DNA of 58,906 nt from Pirellulales bacterium (GCA_025927475.1 JAICLL010000018.1:1-58906); one strand, 5' to 3'; positions 1-9,408 are shown, counted from the first letter of the stretch. A program made the numbers and translations. The notes: generated from the sequence alone by a model not told the origin.

Positions 1-75
1 CCAGGCTACTATGGCTATCATGGCTACGGACTGCCCCTAGGTTCGCTCGGCTACCGCGGCGGATTTTATTGGTAA
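1..75 (+). CDS. C-terminal end of an unidentified Gly/Tyr-rich protein (5' truncated by window)
   Basis: The window opens inside an open frame of 24 codons ending in TAA at 73-75. The peptide is rich in Gly and Tyr (repeats of the type Y-G-Y-H-G-Y-G) and ends F-Y-W. Such Gly/Tyr-rich tails are common on small secreted planctomycete proteins, but the visible part is too short for a family call. It lies 53 bp upstream of a secreted protein gene on the same strand. Confidence 0.5.
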   Translation, partial: PGYYGYHGYGLPLGSLGYRGGFYW

Positions 76-128
76 ATCCGTTACCTTTCGCCGCGTCGAT
101 GCGCCGATAGTGTTGCTGGAGGTGCGCC

Positions 129-509
129 ATGTCAAAACCATCTCGCTGGCTGCCGGCGGTCGTTCTGGTGATTGTTGCCGCGAGTCTTGCGGCCCCGGCT
201 CAGGCGGGGCTTCCGAATTGGATTCGCCGACGATTGAAGCCGGCGGCGGGGCCGACCAACACCTACCTGCCCGAAACGCGTCATTACAACGTGATCAGTC
301 CCGTGATTGCCGGCCCCGCGCCAAAAACGACTCAGCGCGGGCCACTCACCTATGTGCCGGCGCAAGGGCAAGTGTTGTGGCGGCAGCAGTTGGAAGCGGC
401 CCCGGCGTATCCTTGGGGGTGGTTTGGAGCGCGCCGCCAGGTGCAAAACACCCAGCACACGCGCTTCTACAACGACTCGCGCGATTGGGGCATTCGCCGC
501 GGCGACTAA
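129..509 (+). CDS. Small secreted protein of unknown function
   Basis: A 126-residue protein with a clear Sec signal peptide: M-S-K-P-S-R-W, a hydrophobic core (residues about 8-21) and a probable cleavage after A-Q-A near residue 26. The mature part has a basic stretch (I-R-R-R-L-K), conserved-looking aromatic segments (T-Y-L-P-E-T-R-H-Y-N) and no cysteines or membrane segments. No catalytic motif is visible. The ATG at 129 is preceded by GGAGGTGCGCC, a good ribosome-binding site (GGAGG). I do not recognise the family. Its position just after another short Gly/Tyr-rich protein suggests a small cluster of exported proteins. Confidence 0.75.
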   Translation: MSKPSRWLPAVVLVIVAASLAAPAQAGLPNWIRRRLKPAAGPTNTYLPETRHYNVISPVIAGPAPKTTQRGPLTYVPAQGQVLWRQQLEAAPAYPWGWFGARRQVQNTQHTRFYNDSRDWGIRRGD

Positions 510-725
510 AAGCGGGCCGCTCGGAAAGGGCACTCGGTGGCCGCGGCAAAAAGCTCAGGCGCAGCTCGATGCGCCGATGGATTCATGAGCGTCGCCCTGT
601 CTTGCCACAAAGCTCATACGAACCGATGATCGGGCCGCGGCGCCAAGCTCCACCATGAACGGCCCGGTATTCTTGCTGCAGGCCGTCGCTGCCGCACCTT
701 GACCGGCGGCAAGGCAGGGGGGACA

Positions 726-1025
726 ATGGCAGCTAGTACACCACAGGCGGTGCACGTCCAGAAGGCAAGGAACGCTACGATGGCTGCCGTTTCCGCAATC
801 CAAGCGCTGTTGGTCGAAATCGAAAAGTCGGGCATCAGCCGCAGTCTGACGTTGATCGAGCGGCCGGCCGCCGAAGAGCTGCGCCGCTGGTTGAAAGAGC
901 AGCGTTGCCGGGTGGGGCCTGTCTTCGAGTCGGGCGCCGAGCGCTTCTCGTTTTTCGTCTATTCGCGCCGGCAAGAGATCGGCCAGTTGGTCGCCCAACA
1001 CGGCAAGTTCAAAGTCTCTGTCTGA
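726..1025 (+). CDS. Small protein of unknown function
   Basis: A 99-residue protein. I start it at the ATG at 726 because an AGGGGGG ribosome-binding sequence lies 5 bases upstream; an in-frame TTG at 699 is less likely, and the ATG at 780 is also possible. The protein has no signal peptide or membrane segment. It contains an amphipathic helix-rich half (A-I-Q-A-L-L-V-E-I-E-K-S-G) and a C-terminal half with alternating hydrophobic residues (F-S-F-F-V-Y-S-R-R), as in a small alpha/beta fold. No motif links it to a known activity. It faces the efflux operon tail-to-tail, with 101 bp between the two stop codons. Confidence 0.55.
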   Translation: MAASTPQAVHVQKARNATMAAVSAIQALLVEIEKSGISRSLTLIERPAAEELRRWLKEQRCRVGPVFESGAERFSFFVYSRRQEIGQLVAQHGKFKVSV

Positions 1026-1126
1026 TTGTCCGGCAGTTGTTTTCTATAGAGTGGTGCTTTCGCAGAGAAGGCGACTTCTTTCAGGAAACTTGCGGGCTTT
1101 GGACAACCGGTTGGCGGTCAATTGAG

Positions 1127-2788
1127 TCAGGCGGAGTTGGGTCGGCCTCCCAACAGACCAGCTCGTGCCGCTGGGACCGCAGGCGGAAAAACCTCGGCGG
1201 CGGGCGGAGCCGATACCTCGGCGGCGGGGGGAGGGGGCAACTCTTCGGCTCTGGGCGCGGGTGTCGGCGCAGCCACGGGCGAGGCCGGTTCGCGGGGTCC
1301 GAAACGCCAGCCGCCACCGAGGGCCTGATAGGCGTTCACAATGGCAGACAGTTGCTGCTGCTTGGTTTCGATTAAATCTCGCCTCGCCTGCCACAGGTCG
1401 CGCTGGGCGAAAAGCACGTCCATGTAATCGACGCGGGCATTCACAAACAGAATGCCGGCTACGTCGACGGAGCGTTCGAGCGCTTGTACCTGCTGTTTTT
1501 TGAACGTAATGCTGCCGCTGTAGTTTTGCACCGCATTCACTCGGTTGACAACCTCCGTAAAGGCGTTGAGGATCACGCGCTGATATTCGTAGAGGGCTTG
1601 CAATTGCCGGGCGTTTGCGTTGAGGTAGTCGGCCTTGATCGCCAGCCGGTTGACCAGCGGCGCCACCAGACCGCCCGCGACGTTGTAAATCAACGATTCA
1701 GGTGTCAGGAACAAATACTTGGTGTTGAATGCCTCATAGCCTACGCCCGAGGTAATGACAAGCTTGGGAAAGAAGTTGGCGCGCGCCACCCTGACATCGA
1801 GCCCGGCGGCCGCCAGGTCGCGTTCGGCCTGGCGGATGTCGGGCCGGTTCTGCAGCAACTGCGCGGGCACGCCGATCGTCAGCTTGGGCAACGCCAAGTC
1901 GATAAACCGGGAAGCGTTACGCTCGACGCGCTGCGGGTAGCGACCGGCGAGGAAGTTGATACGGTTCTCGACTTCGATAATCTGCTGGATAATGAGCAGC
2001 TTATCGCTCTCATTCTTGCGAACCTCGGCCAGGAAACGCTGGACAGGCAACTCGGTGCCCCGCACTCCTTGCTTTTGCAACTTGGCGATCTCGAGGCTGC
2101 GCTGCTGAAGGGCGATCACATAATTCAAATTCTCAAGCCGCTGGTCGAGCGACATCAGCATATAGTAATTCTCGGCAATCTGCGCGACCAGACGGGTCAC
2201 GACGTAGTTCCGACCCTCGGTGGTGCCAAGCAGCCGCAGCGCCGCCGCGTCTCGGGCATTGCGCAACTGACGCCAGATATCGATCTGCCAGGAAACGTCG
2301 ACGGCCGGGACGAGAAAGTTGCCCAGCGGGTTGGGAAAAGGCACGAAGGGCCGATTTAAAAGAAAGTTTGAATAGGTGTCGCTTCCCTCCAACGTGTAAT
2401 CGCTTAACTTCCGATACGACGCGCTGCTCCCGAAACTAAGAAAGGGAAGGTACGTGCCTTTTCGCCTGAGAACTTCGTTATTGGCAATCTGGATTTCCTC
2501 GGCCAGGATTCTCAGTTGCTGGTTGTTGGCCAGCGCCTGGTCGACTAAGCGCGTGATATGTGGGTCCTTAAAAAACTCTCGCATCTCGAGCTGAGATGAA
2601 TTCTCCGCGCCGGTCGCTCCCTGAAAGCTTCGCGGCAGGAAGAAATCCTGCGGCGGACCGGGCGCCGGCAATGGCCGATGGAGCGCGGGCAGACACCCCG
2701 GCAAGATAAGCAGTATCCCGCAGGCAGTCGCTAGACCGACTGCGTTCTTATCGCGCATCGTCTGCGAGGATTTCACGAAAGACTTCAT
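1127..2788 (-). CDS. Outer-membrane efflux lipoprotein, NodT/OprM (TolC) family
   Basis: A 553-residue member of the outer-membrane factor family, which forms the trimeric exit duct of RND efflux systems. The N-terminus has a hydrophobic core and a lipobox (L-P-G-C, Cys near residue 32), so the mature protein is probably acylated. Two repeated OEP-type helical domains follow (about 70-280 and 290-490), with typical Q-A-E-R-D-L-A-A-A and V-A-R-A-N-F-F-P-K segments. The last ~45 residues are an Ala/Pro-rich tail absent from most homologues. The gene is the third on this strand after the adaptor and pump, 359 bp beyond the pump. The start at 2788 has only a weak ribosome site; the Met at 2758 is an alternative. 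Confidence 0.93.
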   Translation of the reverse strand: MKSFVKSSQTMRDKNAVGLATACGILLILPGCLPALHRPLPAPGPPQDFFLPRSFQGATGAENSSQLEMREFFKDPHITRLVDQALANNQQLRILAEEIQIANNEVLRRKGTYLPFLSFGSSASYRKLSDYTLEGSDTYSNFLLNRPFVPFPNPLGNFLVPAVDVSWQIDIWRQLRNARDAAALRLLGTTEGRNYVVTRLVAQIAENYYMLMSLDQRLENLNYVIALQQRSLEIAKLQKQGVRGTELPVQRFLAEVRKNESDKLLIIQQIIEVENRINFLAGRYPQRVERNASRFIDLALPKLTIGVPAQLLQNRPDIRQAERDLAAAGLDVRVARANFFPKLVITSGVGYEAFNTKYLFLTPESLIYNVAGGLVAPLVNRLAIKADYLNANARQLQALYEYQRVILNAFTEVVNRVNAVQNYSGSITFKKQQVQALERSVDVAGILFVNARVDYMDVLFAQRDLWQARRDLIETKQQQLSAIVNAYQALGGGWRFGPREPASPVAAPTPAPRAEELPPPPAAEVSAPPAAEVFPPAVPAARAGLLGGRPNSA

Positions 2789-2913
2789 CCGCGTGCCGTC
2801 CGTGATGGTCTCGAACTGTCCGCCGATCTGCCTGTTCGCTTGCGTGCCCGACCAGACGCCGTTGCGCTAAACCAGAGCGATCCCGCCGCAGGAGGCGATT
2901 TTTGCCTCAAAGA

Positions 2914-2949
2914 GCGGTTGGGCCGCGAGCGTCTTGCTCGCCCAACCGC
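2914..2949 (-). terminator. Hairpin between pump gene and outer-membrane channel gene
   Basis: An inverted repeat with arms GCGGTTGG...GCGAGC and GCTCGC...CCAACCGC, a 5-nt loop and a 3-nt bulge. It sits in the 359-bp gap (2789-3147) after the pump stop codon. There is no clear U-tract, so it could be a transcript-processing or attenuation hairpin that lowers expression of the channel gene, not a full terminator. A second short hairpin (GAGGC-GATTTTT-GCCTC) lies next to it at about 2892-2908. Confidence 0.45.
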
Positions 2950-3006
2950 GCGTTACCGAAGAAATTCATCGTCGCTTGGAACACGAAGCCAGCGTTAAAA
3001 TCCGGA

Positions 3007-3062
3007 AATTCGTTACGAATTAACGGATGCGCAATTCGGGCAATGCCGTGACTCAGTGAGTC
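3007..3062. promoter_or_regulatory. Two perfect palindromes upstream of the outer-membrane channel gene
   Basis: Two perfect odd-length palindromes lie in the same gap: AATTCGTTACGAATT (3007-3021) and GACTCAGTGAGTC (3050-3062). They are 220-270 bp upstream of the channel gene start. Palindromes like these suit a dimeric repressor or activator, so the channel gene may have its own promoter. No matching regulator gene can be assigned from the window, and the function is inferred only from symmetry. Confidence 0.3.
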
Positions 3063-3147
3063 TGCGCAATTCTGGGAAAGTGGGCGAAGGGAGTTGAAGC
3101 GAAGCGCGTCTATGTGGCATGCCAACGTAGCACCATCGGCGTCACGT

Positions 3148-6100
3148 TTACGGGCGGTGTTCGACGCTCTCACTAAGAGGAGCGTCGGTCTCGTCCTGAA
3201 GCAGCTTGCGATCGCCGGCCAGCCGGGCGAACAAGTAGTAGAGGCCGGGAATGACCACCACCCCGAGCACGGTGCCCAGCAGCATGCCGCCGACGGCGGC
3301 GGTGCCGATGGTGCGGTTTCCGATCGCGCCGGGGCCGCTGGCGCGGAGCAACGGAGTCAGGCCGGCAATGAACGCGAACGAGGTCATCAGAATCGGCCGG
3401 AAGCGCAGCTTTCCTCCTTCGATGGCCGCCTCCTTGAGACTCACGCCCTCGCGGCGCCGTTGCACCGCGAACTCGACGATCAGAATCGCGTTCTTGCCCA
3501 GCAGGCCGACCAGCATGACCAGACTAATCTGAGCGTAGACGTCGTTGGCCAACCCCATGGCCTGTAGGAACAAGAACGATCCGAAGATTCCCACCGGCAA
3601 GGAAGCAATCACCGCCAGCGGCAGGATGAAGCTCTCGTATTGGCCGACCAGCACCAGATAGACGAAGGTGACGACGATCAAGAAAATGTAAATCGCCGTG
3701 TTTCCTTTTTTCGCCTCGTCGTAGGAGAGGGCTTCCCAGCCGAGACCGTATCCCTTGGGCAACGTCTCGGCGGCGACCTCTTGGATGGCCTTGATTGCTT
3801 CACCGCTGCTGTAGCCGGGCGCCGGGGCGCCTTGAATGGCGGCGGATGGATAGAGGTTGTAGCGGTTGATCTCGTTCAATCCCTGCTTCTTCTCGAGCGT
3901 CGTGAACGCCGAGTAAGGCACCATTTCGCCCTTGTCGTTTTTGACGAAGATGTTTTCCAAATCCTCGGGGTACCGCCGAAATTGCGGCTTCGCCTGAACA
4001 AAGACCTTGTAGAATTGGCCCCAGCGGACGAAGCCTTGCTGCCAGGTGCTGCCCACAAGTGTCGAGAGGGTATCGAGCGCGTTGAAGATCGTCACGCCCT
4101 TCTGCATGGCTACGGGATTGTTGATGACGATTTCATATTGGGGATAATTGCTGGCAAAGAAGGTAAACAGGCCCCTCACCTCCTTGCGCTGCCTCAAGGC
4201 GCTCATGAATTTGTCGGTCACTTCTCCCAGCGCCAGGTAGTCCATCGTGTTCGTCTTGTCCAAGACACGCACCGAAAAGCCTCCGGCGGCGCCAAAGCCC
4301 GGCACGGCGGGCGGTTCGAAGAACTCCAGCTTCACGTTCGAGATTCTACGGCATTCGTGCTCCAGGATCTGGATGATCTGTTTCGAGGTCAGCTTGCGTT
4401 CCGACCAGTTCTTCAAATTGATCAGACAGGTGCCCGCGTTGGAGCCGCGGCCCTCGGTCAGGATCTCATAACCGGCCAGTGACGAGACCGAGTTGACTCC
4501 GTCGATCGTTTTGGCGATCGCTTGCAGCTCGTGTGATTTTGAGTTGGTGTATTCGATCGTTGAGCCTGGAGGCGTCTGGAGGATCCCATAGATCATGCCC
4601 TGGTCTTCCAGGGGAATAAAGCCGGCCGGCAGGTGGTTGTTCACCGCGTAAATGCCGACGCCAAAGCCCGTGATGATCAGCATGGTGAGCGGCCGCAAGG
4701 TGACGATCGGGCGCAACAGCGCGGCATAACCACCGGTGACCTTCACCACTCCACGGTCAAAGAGATGCAGCAGGATGGCCAGCGGTCCACGCTTTTTCTT
4801 GCCGGTGTGGGGCTTGAGAATCAGCGCGCAAAGAACCGGCGTGAGTGTCAGGGCCACGACGCCTGAAAGCACGATGGAGGTGGCCATCGTGATGCCGAAC
4901 TGGCGGTAGAAAGTGCCCACCGGCCCGGTCATGAAGGTCACCGGAACAAAAACCGCCGTCATCACCAGCGTGATGGCGATGATGGCGCCGCTGATTTCGT
5001 TAATCACCTCTTTGGTCGCCAAGTACGGCGACAGGTGCTTCTCGTGCATCTTGGCATGCACGGCTTCCACCACCACGATCGCGTCGTCAACCACGACGCC
5101 GATGGCCAGCACCAGCGCGAACAGCGTGATCAAGTTGATCGAGATGCCGAGCAACTGCAGGAGAAAGAAGGTGCCGATCAAGGACACCGGAACCGCCAAG
5201 GTGGGTATCAGCGTGGAGCGCCAATCGCCCAGGAAGAGGAAAACCACCAGCGAGACCAACACGAAGGCCTCGAACAAGGTGTGGAGCACCTGCTCGATCG
5301 AGGCTTCCAGGAAGGTCGAAACGTCGTAGCTGACCTCATACGTCATGCCCGGCGGGAAACGCGTCTGCTTGAGCTCGTCGAGCAACTCTTTGACCTCTTC
5401 GATGACAACCGCGGCATTGGTGCCGGGAAGTTGCTTGAGCACGATGGCAGCCGAGGCATGGCCGTCGATGTCGGAGTAAATGTTGTAGTACGAAGCGCTC
5501 AAGTCGACCTCGGCCACGTCCTTCAGGCGCAAGACCTCGCCATTCGGGTTCGCCCTCAGAATGATGTCTTCGTACTGCTCCGGCTTATCGTAGCGTCCCA
5601 CCCAGGTTAGAACGTACTCCACGGCCTGCGAGCGTTTGCCCGTCGCCTGGCCGAAGCGTCCGGGCGAACCGATCAGGCTCTGTTGCCCAAGGGCCTTCAT
5701 CACGTCGTCGGCCGACAGGTTGTAAGCCCGCATCCGGTCGATATCGAGCCAGACCCGCATGGCGTACTGGCGGCTGCCGAGAATCGTGGCCATGCCGATG
5801 CCGTGTACGCGCTTCAACTCGGGCACGATGTCGACAAAGGCGTAGTTGTAGCAGAAATTCTGGTCGTGGGCCGGATCGGTGCTGTAGATGTTCACGTACA
5901 TCAGCATGCTCGTCATCGACTGCATGACGACGATTCCCTCCAGCTCGACCAGTGGAGGGAGGCGTTGCTTGACGGTTTGGATGCGGTTTTGCACATTCAA
6001 GACCGCAACGTTGGGGTCGGTGCCCGGCTCGAAGATAATCATGATCGTGGCCTCGCCGGCACTGGTGGCGGCCGAGACCATGTAGCGCATGTCGGGTACG

Positions 6101-6312
6101 CCGTTGATGGCCTGCTCCAAAATGACCAGCACCGAGTCGACCAACACATTGGCGCTGGCGCCGGGATAAGCGACCGTGACCATCACTGCCGGCGGCGCCA
6201 CGTTGGGAAACTGCGAGATGGGCAGGGTTTTGATCGACAGCCCGCCTAGGAACAAAATGATGATCGAAATGACGATCGCCAACGCCGGCCGTTGAAGGAA
6301 CTTCGAGAACAT
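3148..6312 (-). CDS. RND multidrug efflux pump, HAE1 (AcrB-like) inner-membrane transporter
   Basis: A 1054-residue RND transporter of full family length. It begins with the usual F-L-Q-R-P-A-L-A-I-V-I first helix and has the duplicated 6+6 helix topology with two large periplasmic loops. The proton-relay motif G-V-V-V-D-D-A-I near residue 410 and the G-K-N-A-I motif late in the protein mark it as an HAE1-type, proton-driven pump for organic compounds, not a metal (HME) pump. It would export hydrophobic drugs, detergents or lipids from the membrane and periplasm through the adaptor and channel encoded on either side. The ATG at 6312 lacks a strong ribosome site, and 88 bp separate it from the adaptor stop codon. 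Specificity cannot be read from sequence. Confidence 0.97.
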   Translation of the reverse strand: MFSKFLQRPALAIVISIIILFLGGLSIKTLPISQFPNVAPPAVMVTVAYPGASANVLVDSVLVILEQAINGVPDMRYMVSAATSAGEATIMIIFEPGTDPNVAVLNVQNRIQTVKQRLPPLVELEGIVVMQSMTSMLMYVNIYSTDPAHDQNFCYNYAFVDIVPELKRVHGIGMATILGSRQYAMRVWLDIDRMRAYNLSADDVMKALGQQSLIGSPGRFGQATGKRSQAVEYVLTWVGRYDKPEQYEDIILRANPNGEVLRLKDVAEVDLSASYYNIYSDIDGHASAAIVLKQLPGTNAAVVIEEVKELLDELKQTRFPPGMTYEVSYDVSTFLEASIEQVLHTLFEAFVLVSLVVFLFLGDWRSTLIPTLAVPVSLIGTFFLLQLLGISINLITLFALVLAIGVVVDDAIVVVEAVHAKMHEKHLSPYLATKEVINEISGAIIAITLVMTAVFVPVTFMTGPVGTFYRQFGITMATSIVLSGVVALTLTPVLCALILKPHTGKKKRGPLAILLHLFDRGVVKVTGGYAALLRPIVTLRPLTMLIITGFGVGIYAVNNHLPAGFIPLEDQGMIYGILQTPPGSTIEYTNSKSHELQAIAKTIDGVNSVSSLAGYEILTEGRGSNAGTCLINLKNWSERKLTSKQIIQILEHECRRISNVKLEFFEPPAVPGFGAAGGFSVRVLDKTNTMDYLALGEVTDKFMSALRQRKEVRGLFTFFASNYPQYEIVINNPVAMQKGVTIFNALDTLSTLVGSTWQQGFVRWGQFYKVFVQAKPQFRRYPEDLENIFVKNDKGEMVPYSAFTTLEKKQGLNEINRYNLYPSAAIQGAPAPGYSSGEAIKAIQEVAAETLPKGYGLGWEALSYDEAKKGNTAIYIFLIVVTFVYLVLVGQYESFILPLAVIASLPVGIFGSFLFLQAMGLANDVYAQISLVMLVGLLGKNAILIVEFAVQRRREGVSLKEAAIEGGKLRFRPILMTSFAFIAGLTPLLRASGPGAIGNRTIGTAAVGGMLLGTVLGVVVIPGLYYLFARLAGDRKLLQDETDAPLSESVEHRP

Positions 6313-6360
6313 GCTGCTAAATTCTTCTCACTCTGGGAGAGGTTAGCTGAGGAATGGATT

Positions 6361-6379
6361 CCTCTCCCTCCGGGAGAGG
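6361..6379 (-). terminator. Short perfect hairpin between adaptor and pump genes
   Basis: CCTCTCCC-TCC-GGGAGAGG is a perfect 8-bp stem in the 88-bp adaptor-pump spacer. A degenerate half copy (CTGGGAGAGG) lies at about 6337. It has no U-tract, so it is more likely an RNA-stability or attenuation element, or a short dispersed repeat, than a strong terminator. Confidence 0.35.
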
Positions 6380-6400
6380 CGAGCCGAGGGCAAAACCAAG

Positions 6401-7519
6401 TTATTCCGCGTGGTATTTCAGGTTGGCAGCGACCTCCTCCGGCTTACGTTCCTCGTACTCCACCTTATCGCCCTCGCGGACCTGCCGGATTCCCTCGAGA
6501 ACGATCTTGTCGTTCACGCCGACGCCGCTTTTGATGACGAAGACGTCCTCCAGTTCGTTGTCGATGGCGATTTCTCGTTGATGCGCCACGTTTTCATCGT
6601 CGATGACGTAAACGTACCGCTTGGTCAGGACTTCGAAGGTCGCGCGTTGAGGGATGACGATGGCGTCATTTTCCACTCGGCTGATCAACACGGTGCCTGT
6701 CTGACCATTGCGCAGCAGGCGCTGTGGATTTGGAAAATCCGCGCGAAAGCTGATGTTTCCGGTCTCGTTGTTGAAATCGGCCTCGATGGCGCCGGCCTTC
6801 CATAAGGCGCCGTCCCACTCCATCTTGCCGAGCTGGTCGAACTTCTTGCCATTGGCCAGCAACAGCTCGATCTTCAGATTGTTTTGCTGTTGCAGGTTGG
6901 TCATGTATTCGAGATAGCGCTTTTCGGGGACGTTGAAGTAGCCCCACATCACGCTGTTGTCGGACAAGGTCGTCAAGATTTCCCCGTCTTCGACCAGGCT
7001 GCCTTGTTGATGGTGCAGGCGGTCGATGATGCCGTCGAACGGCGCTTTGACGGTGGCAAAGTTCAATTCGGCATTCGCCAAATCCGCGGCAGCCCGGGCT
7101 TTTAGCAACTTGGCCTCCAGCAGTAAGACTTCATTCTTAGAGACCACATTTTGCCGGTACATGTTCTTGGCGTAACTGAGCTCCATCTCTTTGACCTTTG
7201 CTTCGGCCACCTCGGCGTCGGCCTTTTTCTGGTAAAGAACGGGAATGACCTTGAACAGCGGATCGCCCTCCTTCACCTGCTGACCCTCTCGGACTTTAAT
7301 CGCCTCGAGATAGCCGCTCTCCAAGGCGCGTACCGGAATATGCCGCTGCGAGTGAATTTGGCAGACGTATTGCTGCGTGAGAGTAACCGTTGTTGCGCGC
7401 GGGTTGGTGGCCACGATTTGGTGGGCCTCTTCGTGGTGCTCGTCTCGGTGAAGGTTGCACGCAGGTAAAGAGAGGCAAACGACGGCCAGGAGGATGGCCG
7501 AGATCGGTGAGGCGTTCAT
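6401..7519 (-). CDS. RND efflux periplasmic adaptor (membrane fusion) lipoprotein
   Basis: A 372-residue AcrA/MexA-type adaptor linking the pump to the outer-membrane channel. The signal peptide ends in a lipobox (L-P-A-C, Cys at about residue 21), so it is probably lipid-anchored. Mature domains in order: barrel-sandwich/lipoyl half (I-K-V-R-E-G-Q-Q-V-K-E-G-D-P-L), a helical hairpin with heptad pattern (A-D-A-E-V-A-E-A-K-V-K-E), the second lipoyl half (V-K-A-P-F-D-G-I-I-D), then beta-barrel and membrane-proximal domains (N-G-Q-T-G-T-V-L-I-S). A His-rich patch (H-R-D-E-H-H-E-E-A-H) directly after the lipid anchor is unusual. It is the first gene of the efflux set, 360 bp after the sensor kinase. 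Confidence 0.96.
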   Translation of the reverse strand: MNASPISAILLAVVCLSLPACNLHRDEHHEEAHQIVATNPRATTVTLTQQYVCQIHSQRHIPVRALESGYLEAIKVREGQQVKEGDPLFKVIPVLYQKKADAEVAEAKVKEMELSYAKNMYRQNVVSKNEVLLLEAKLLKARAAADLANAELNFATVKAPFDGIIDRLHHQQGSLVEDGEILTTLSDNSVMWGYFNVPEKRYLEYMTNLQQQNNLKIELLLANGKKFDQLGKMEWDGALWKAGAIEADFNNETGNISFRADFPNPQRLLRNGQTGTVLISRVENDAIVIPQRATFEVLTKRYVYVIDDENVAHQREIAIDNELEDVFVIKSGVGVNDKIVLEGIRQVREGDKVEYEERKPEEVAANLKYHAE

Positions 7520-7680
7520 GGGTTTTTAGTCATTGGTGTCGCCATCCGAGGACGGCTTCAGGGCAAACGCGGTGCCGCAAGGTGCGCCGGCCCTCGGCGC
7601 ACAAATGGAAGTGCTTGTCCCCGCTTGGCTTAGGGCTTGAACAGAGCGGCCCGCCTCAGCGAACGCGCGGCCTCGTTCAA

Positions 7681-7715
7681 GGACAAACGCTGTGCTTAAG
7701 AGAAAAAATTTGTCC
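7681..7715. promoter_or_regulatory. Spaced inverted repeat upstream of the efflux genes
   Basis: In the 360-bp gap between the sensor kinase and the adaptor gene, GGACAAA (7681-7687) and TTTGTCC (7709-7715) form an inverted repeat across an AT-rich 21-nt spacer, 160-200 bp upstream of the adaptor start. It is a plausible operator for the efflux genes. A further short copy of the arm (CTTGTCC) lies near 7614. I see no gene in the rest of this gap (7520-7860). Confidence 0.3.
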
Positions 7716-7865
7716 GTTTTAACTTGAATCGCGTCTGCCGTTGCCCAAAACGATGAGCAATCATCGACCGCTTGCGATCGGCGGCCTGAGAAGCAGGCGG
7801 CGCCGCCGAGCGCAGCGTTCACGCCGCCGCTCGGCCGTGAGCCATCGTCCGTCGTTGACGCGGCT

Positions 7866-7882
7866 TTCAGCTTCAGGTTTCA
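7866..7882 (-). repeat. Stop-anchored TGAAACC/TGAAGC/TGAAAGC short tandem
   Basis: Read on the minus strand, the TGA stop of the kinase gene is the first base triplet of a run TGAAACC-TGAAGC-TGAAAGC. It resembles the TGAACCC heptads that follow other stop codons in this window (29437-29464 and 52744-52771). Confidence 0.4.
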
Positions 7883-9376
7883 GGAGTAAACGGGCTTGCC
7901 CATCGACCGCCCCGGCGTGGTGTGATCCACGCGCACCAGCGGCAACCGCACCGTGAAACGACTACCTTCGCCAACCTCGCTTTCCACGGTGATGGAGCCC
8001 GCGAAGACTTCCACGATGTGAGATGCCACGGCCAGGCCCAGTCCACAACCGGGCAGGCCGGCCAATCGCGCGGCGTCGGCGCGAAAAAACGGCTCAAACA
8101 ACCGCTCCACGTCGGCCGCGGCGATGCCCGGGCCGCGATCTTCCACCGTCACCTGCGCGGTTCCGTCGGAGCACGACAATTCGACGCGGACGGGCGTTCC
8201 GCGCTGGCTGTACTTGAGCGCGTTGTCGACGAGATTCTGCAGCGCTTCGGCGAGCAATTCCGGATCGGCGCAGACCCATGCCGACTCGCAACCGAGCGCA
8301 TCATAGTGCAAATCGGCATGACGCGGATCACCCGACCAACGCGACAGACAGCCGGGCAGCCAGCTTCGTAACTCCAGACACGACTGGTCGATCAGCCTGC
8401 CAGGCTCAGTCCGCGCCAACAAGAGCAGGGCATCGACGATCCGCCGCATGCGGCGCGTTTCGTCGCGCGTAGCGGTTAGCGCGCGACGGTAGTCTTCCGC
8501 CGATCGCTCGCGCAGCAGCGCCACGTCGAGCTGGCCGAGGATGCCGGCCAGCGGCGTGCGCAGTTGATGCGAGGCATCGCCCGTAAATCGCCGCTGCCGG
8601 TCGTACGCGTCGTGCAAGCGCCCCAATAGGTGGTTGAAGGCGTCGGCCATATCGTCCAGTTCGTCGGAGGTACCGGGCTTTGGAACCCGCCAGCCACGGT
8701 CGCCGGGGCTTAGGTTTTTGGCCGCCGAAGCGATTTCGCGCACCGGCGACATGGCCCAGAGCGCCCACCGCTTGCCGAACAGGCCGCACAGCAACCATAC
8801 CACGAGTGCGGTGGCGGCCAGTCTCAGCAGAAGGCGGTGCAAGGTAGCCTGAACGGGGGCGGGCGACAGCCCGGCCACGATGAGCAATTCCTCGTGCTGT
8901 ACGTCGTCTTCCACCGCATCGGCGGAATCGCGCTCGGATTCGGGGTTGAGCAGCTCCGCGAGCCGCAATGTCCGGCCCGCCAAAAGCCAGTTGTCGACCT
9001 CGACAACGGACGTGGCGTCGAGCGGCAGGCGCGGCAACTCGTTGAACGCCTCGGCAGGCGGGAAACCGGCGGTGTCGGCATTCGGCGAACGGCCAACCAC
9101 CGCTCCGCCGCGATCGTACACCGCCCAGCGCGGCTGATCGCCGTCCATTCCAACGCCGACGTTCAGCCGCCGGTCGGTCGGCTCCCATTCCATGCCCTCC
9201 GGCTCGATATCGATCGAGGCCTCGAGCATATCGAGCGTAATCCGTAGCCGCTCGTCCGTGCCGCGCCCCAGATAAAGCCGCGTGGCGCTGTACAGAATGG
9301 CCGAGAAGCAAACGAGGATGATCGCCACGGCGATCAGGAAGAAGGCCGACAAGCGCGTGGCAAGTTTTAATCTCAT
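7880..9376 (-). CDS. Sensor histidine kinase of a two-component system
   Basis: A 498-residue membrane sensor kinase. Order of parts: N-terminal helix (F-F-L-I-A-V-A-I-I-L-V), a ~150-residue periplasmic sensor region of unknown ligand, a second helix (L-A-A-T-A-L-V-V-W-L-L-C-G-L), HAMP-like linker, H-box D-A-S-H-Q-L-R-T-P-L, N-box N-L-V-D-N-A-L-K-Y, G1 E-D-R-G-P-G-I and G2 G-C-G-L-G-L-A. All residues for autophosphorylation and ATP binding are present. The gene follows the response regulator by 32 bp on the same strand, and both precede the efflux genes. The simplest reading is a CusS/CzcS-like sensor that controls the downstream pump, although the pump is of drug type. Confidence 0.95.
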   Translation of the reverse strand: MRLKLATRLSAFFLIAVAIILVCFSAILYSATRLYLGRGTDERLRITLDMLEASIDIEPEGMEWEPTDRRLNVGVGMDGDQPRWAVYDRGGAVVGRSPNADTAGFPPAEAFNELPRLPLDATSVVEVDNWLLAGRTLRLAELLNPESERDSADAVEDDVQHEELLIVAGLSPAPVQATLHRLLLRLAATALVVWLLCGLFGKRWALWAMSPVREIASAAKNLSPGDRGWRVPKPGTSDELDDMADAFNHLLGRLHDAYDRQRRFTGDASHQLRTPLAGILGQLDVALLRERSAEDYRRALTATRDETRRMRRIVDALLLLARTEPGRLIDQSCLELRSWLPGCLSRWSGDPRHADLHYDALGCESAWVCADPELLAEALQNLVDNALKYSQRGTPVRVELSCSDGTAQVTVEDRGPGIAAADVERLFEPFFRADAARLAGLPGCGLGLAVASHIVEVFAGSITVESEVGEGSRFTVRLPLVRVDHTTPGRSMGKPVYS

Positions 9377-9408
9377 TTCAGTTACTCATTCGGCCGGGGG
9401 CGTGCGGC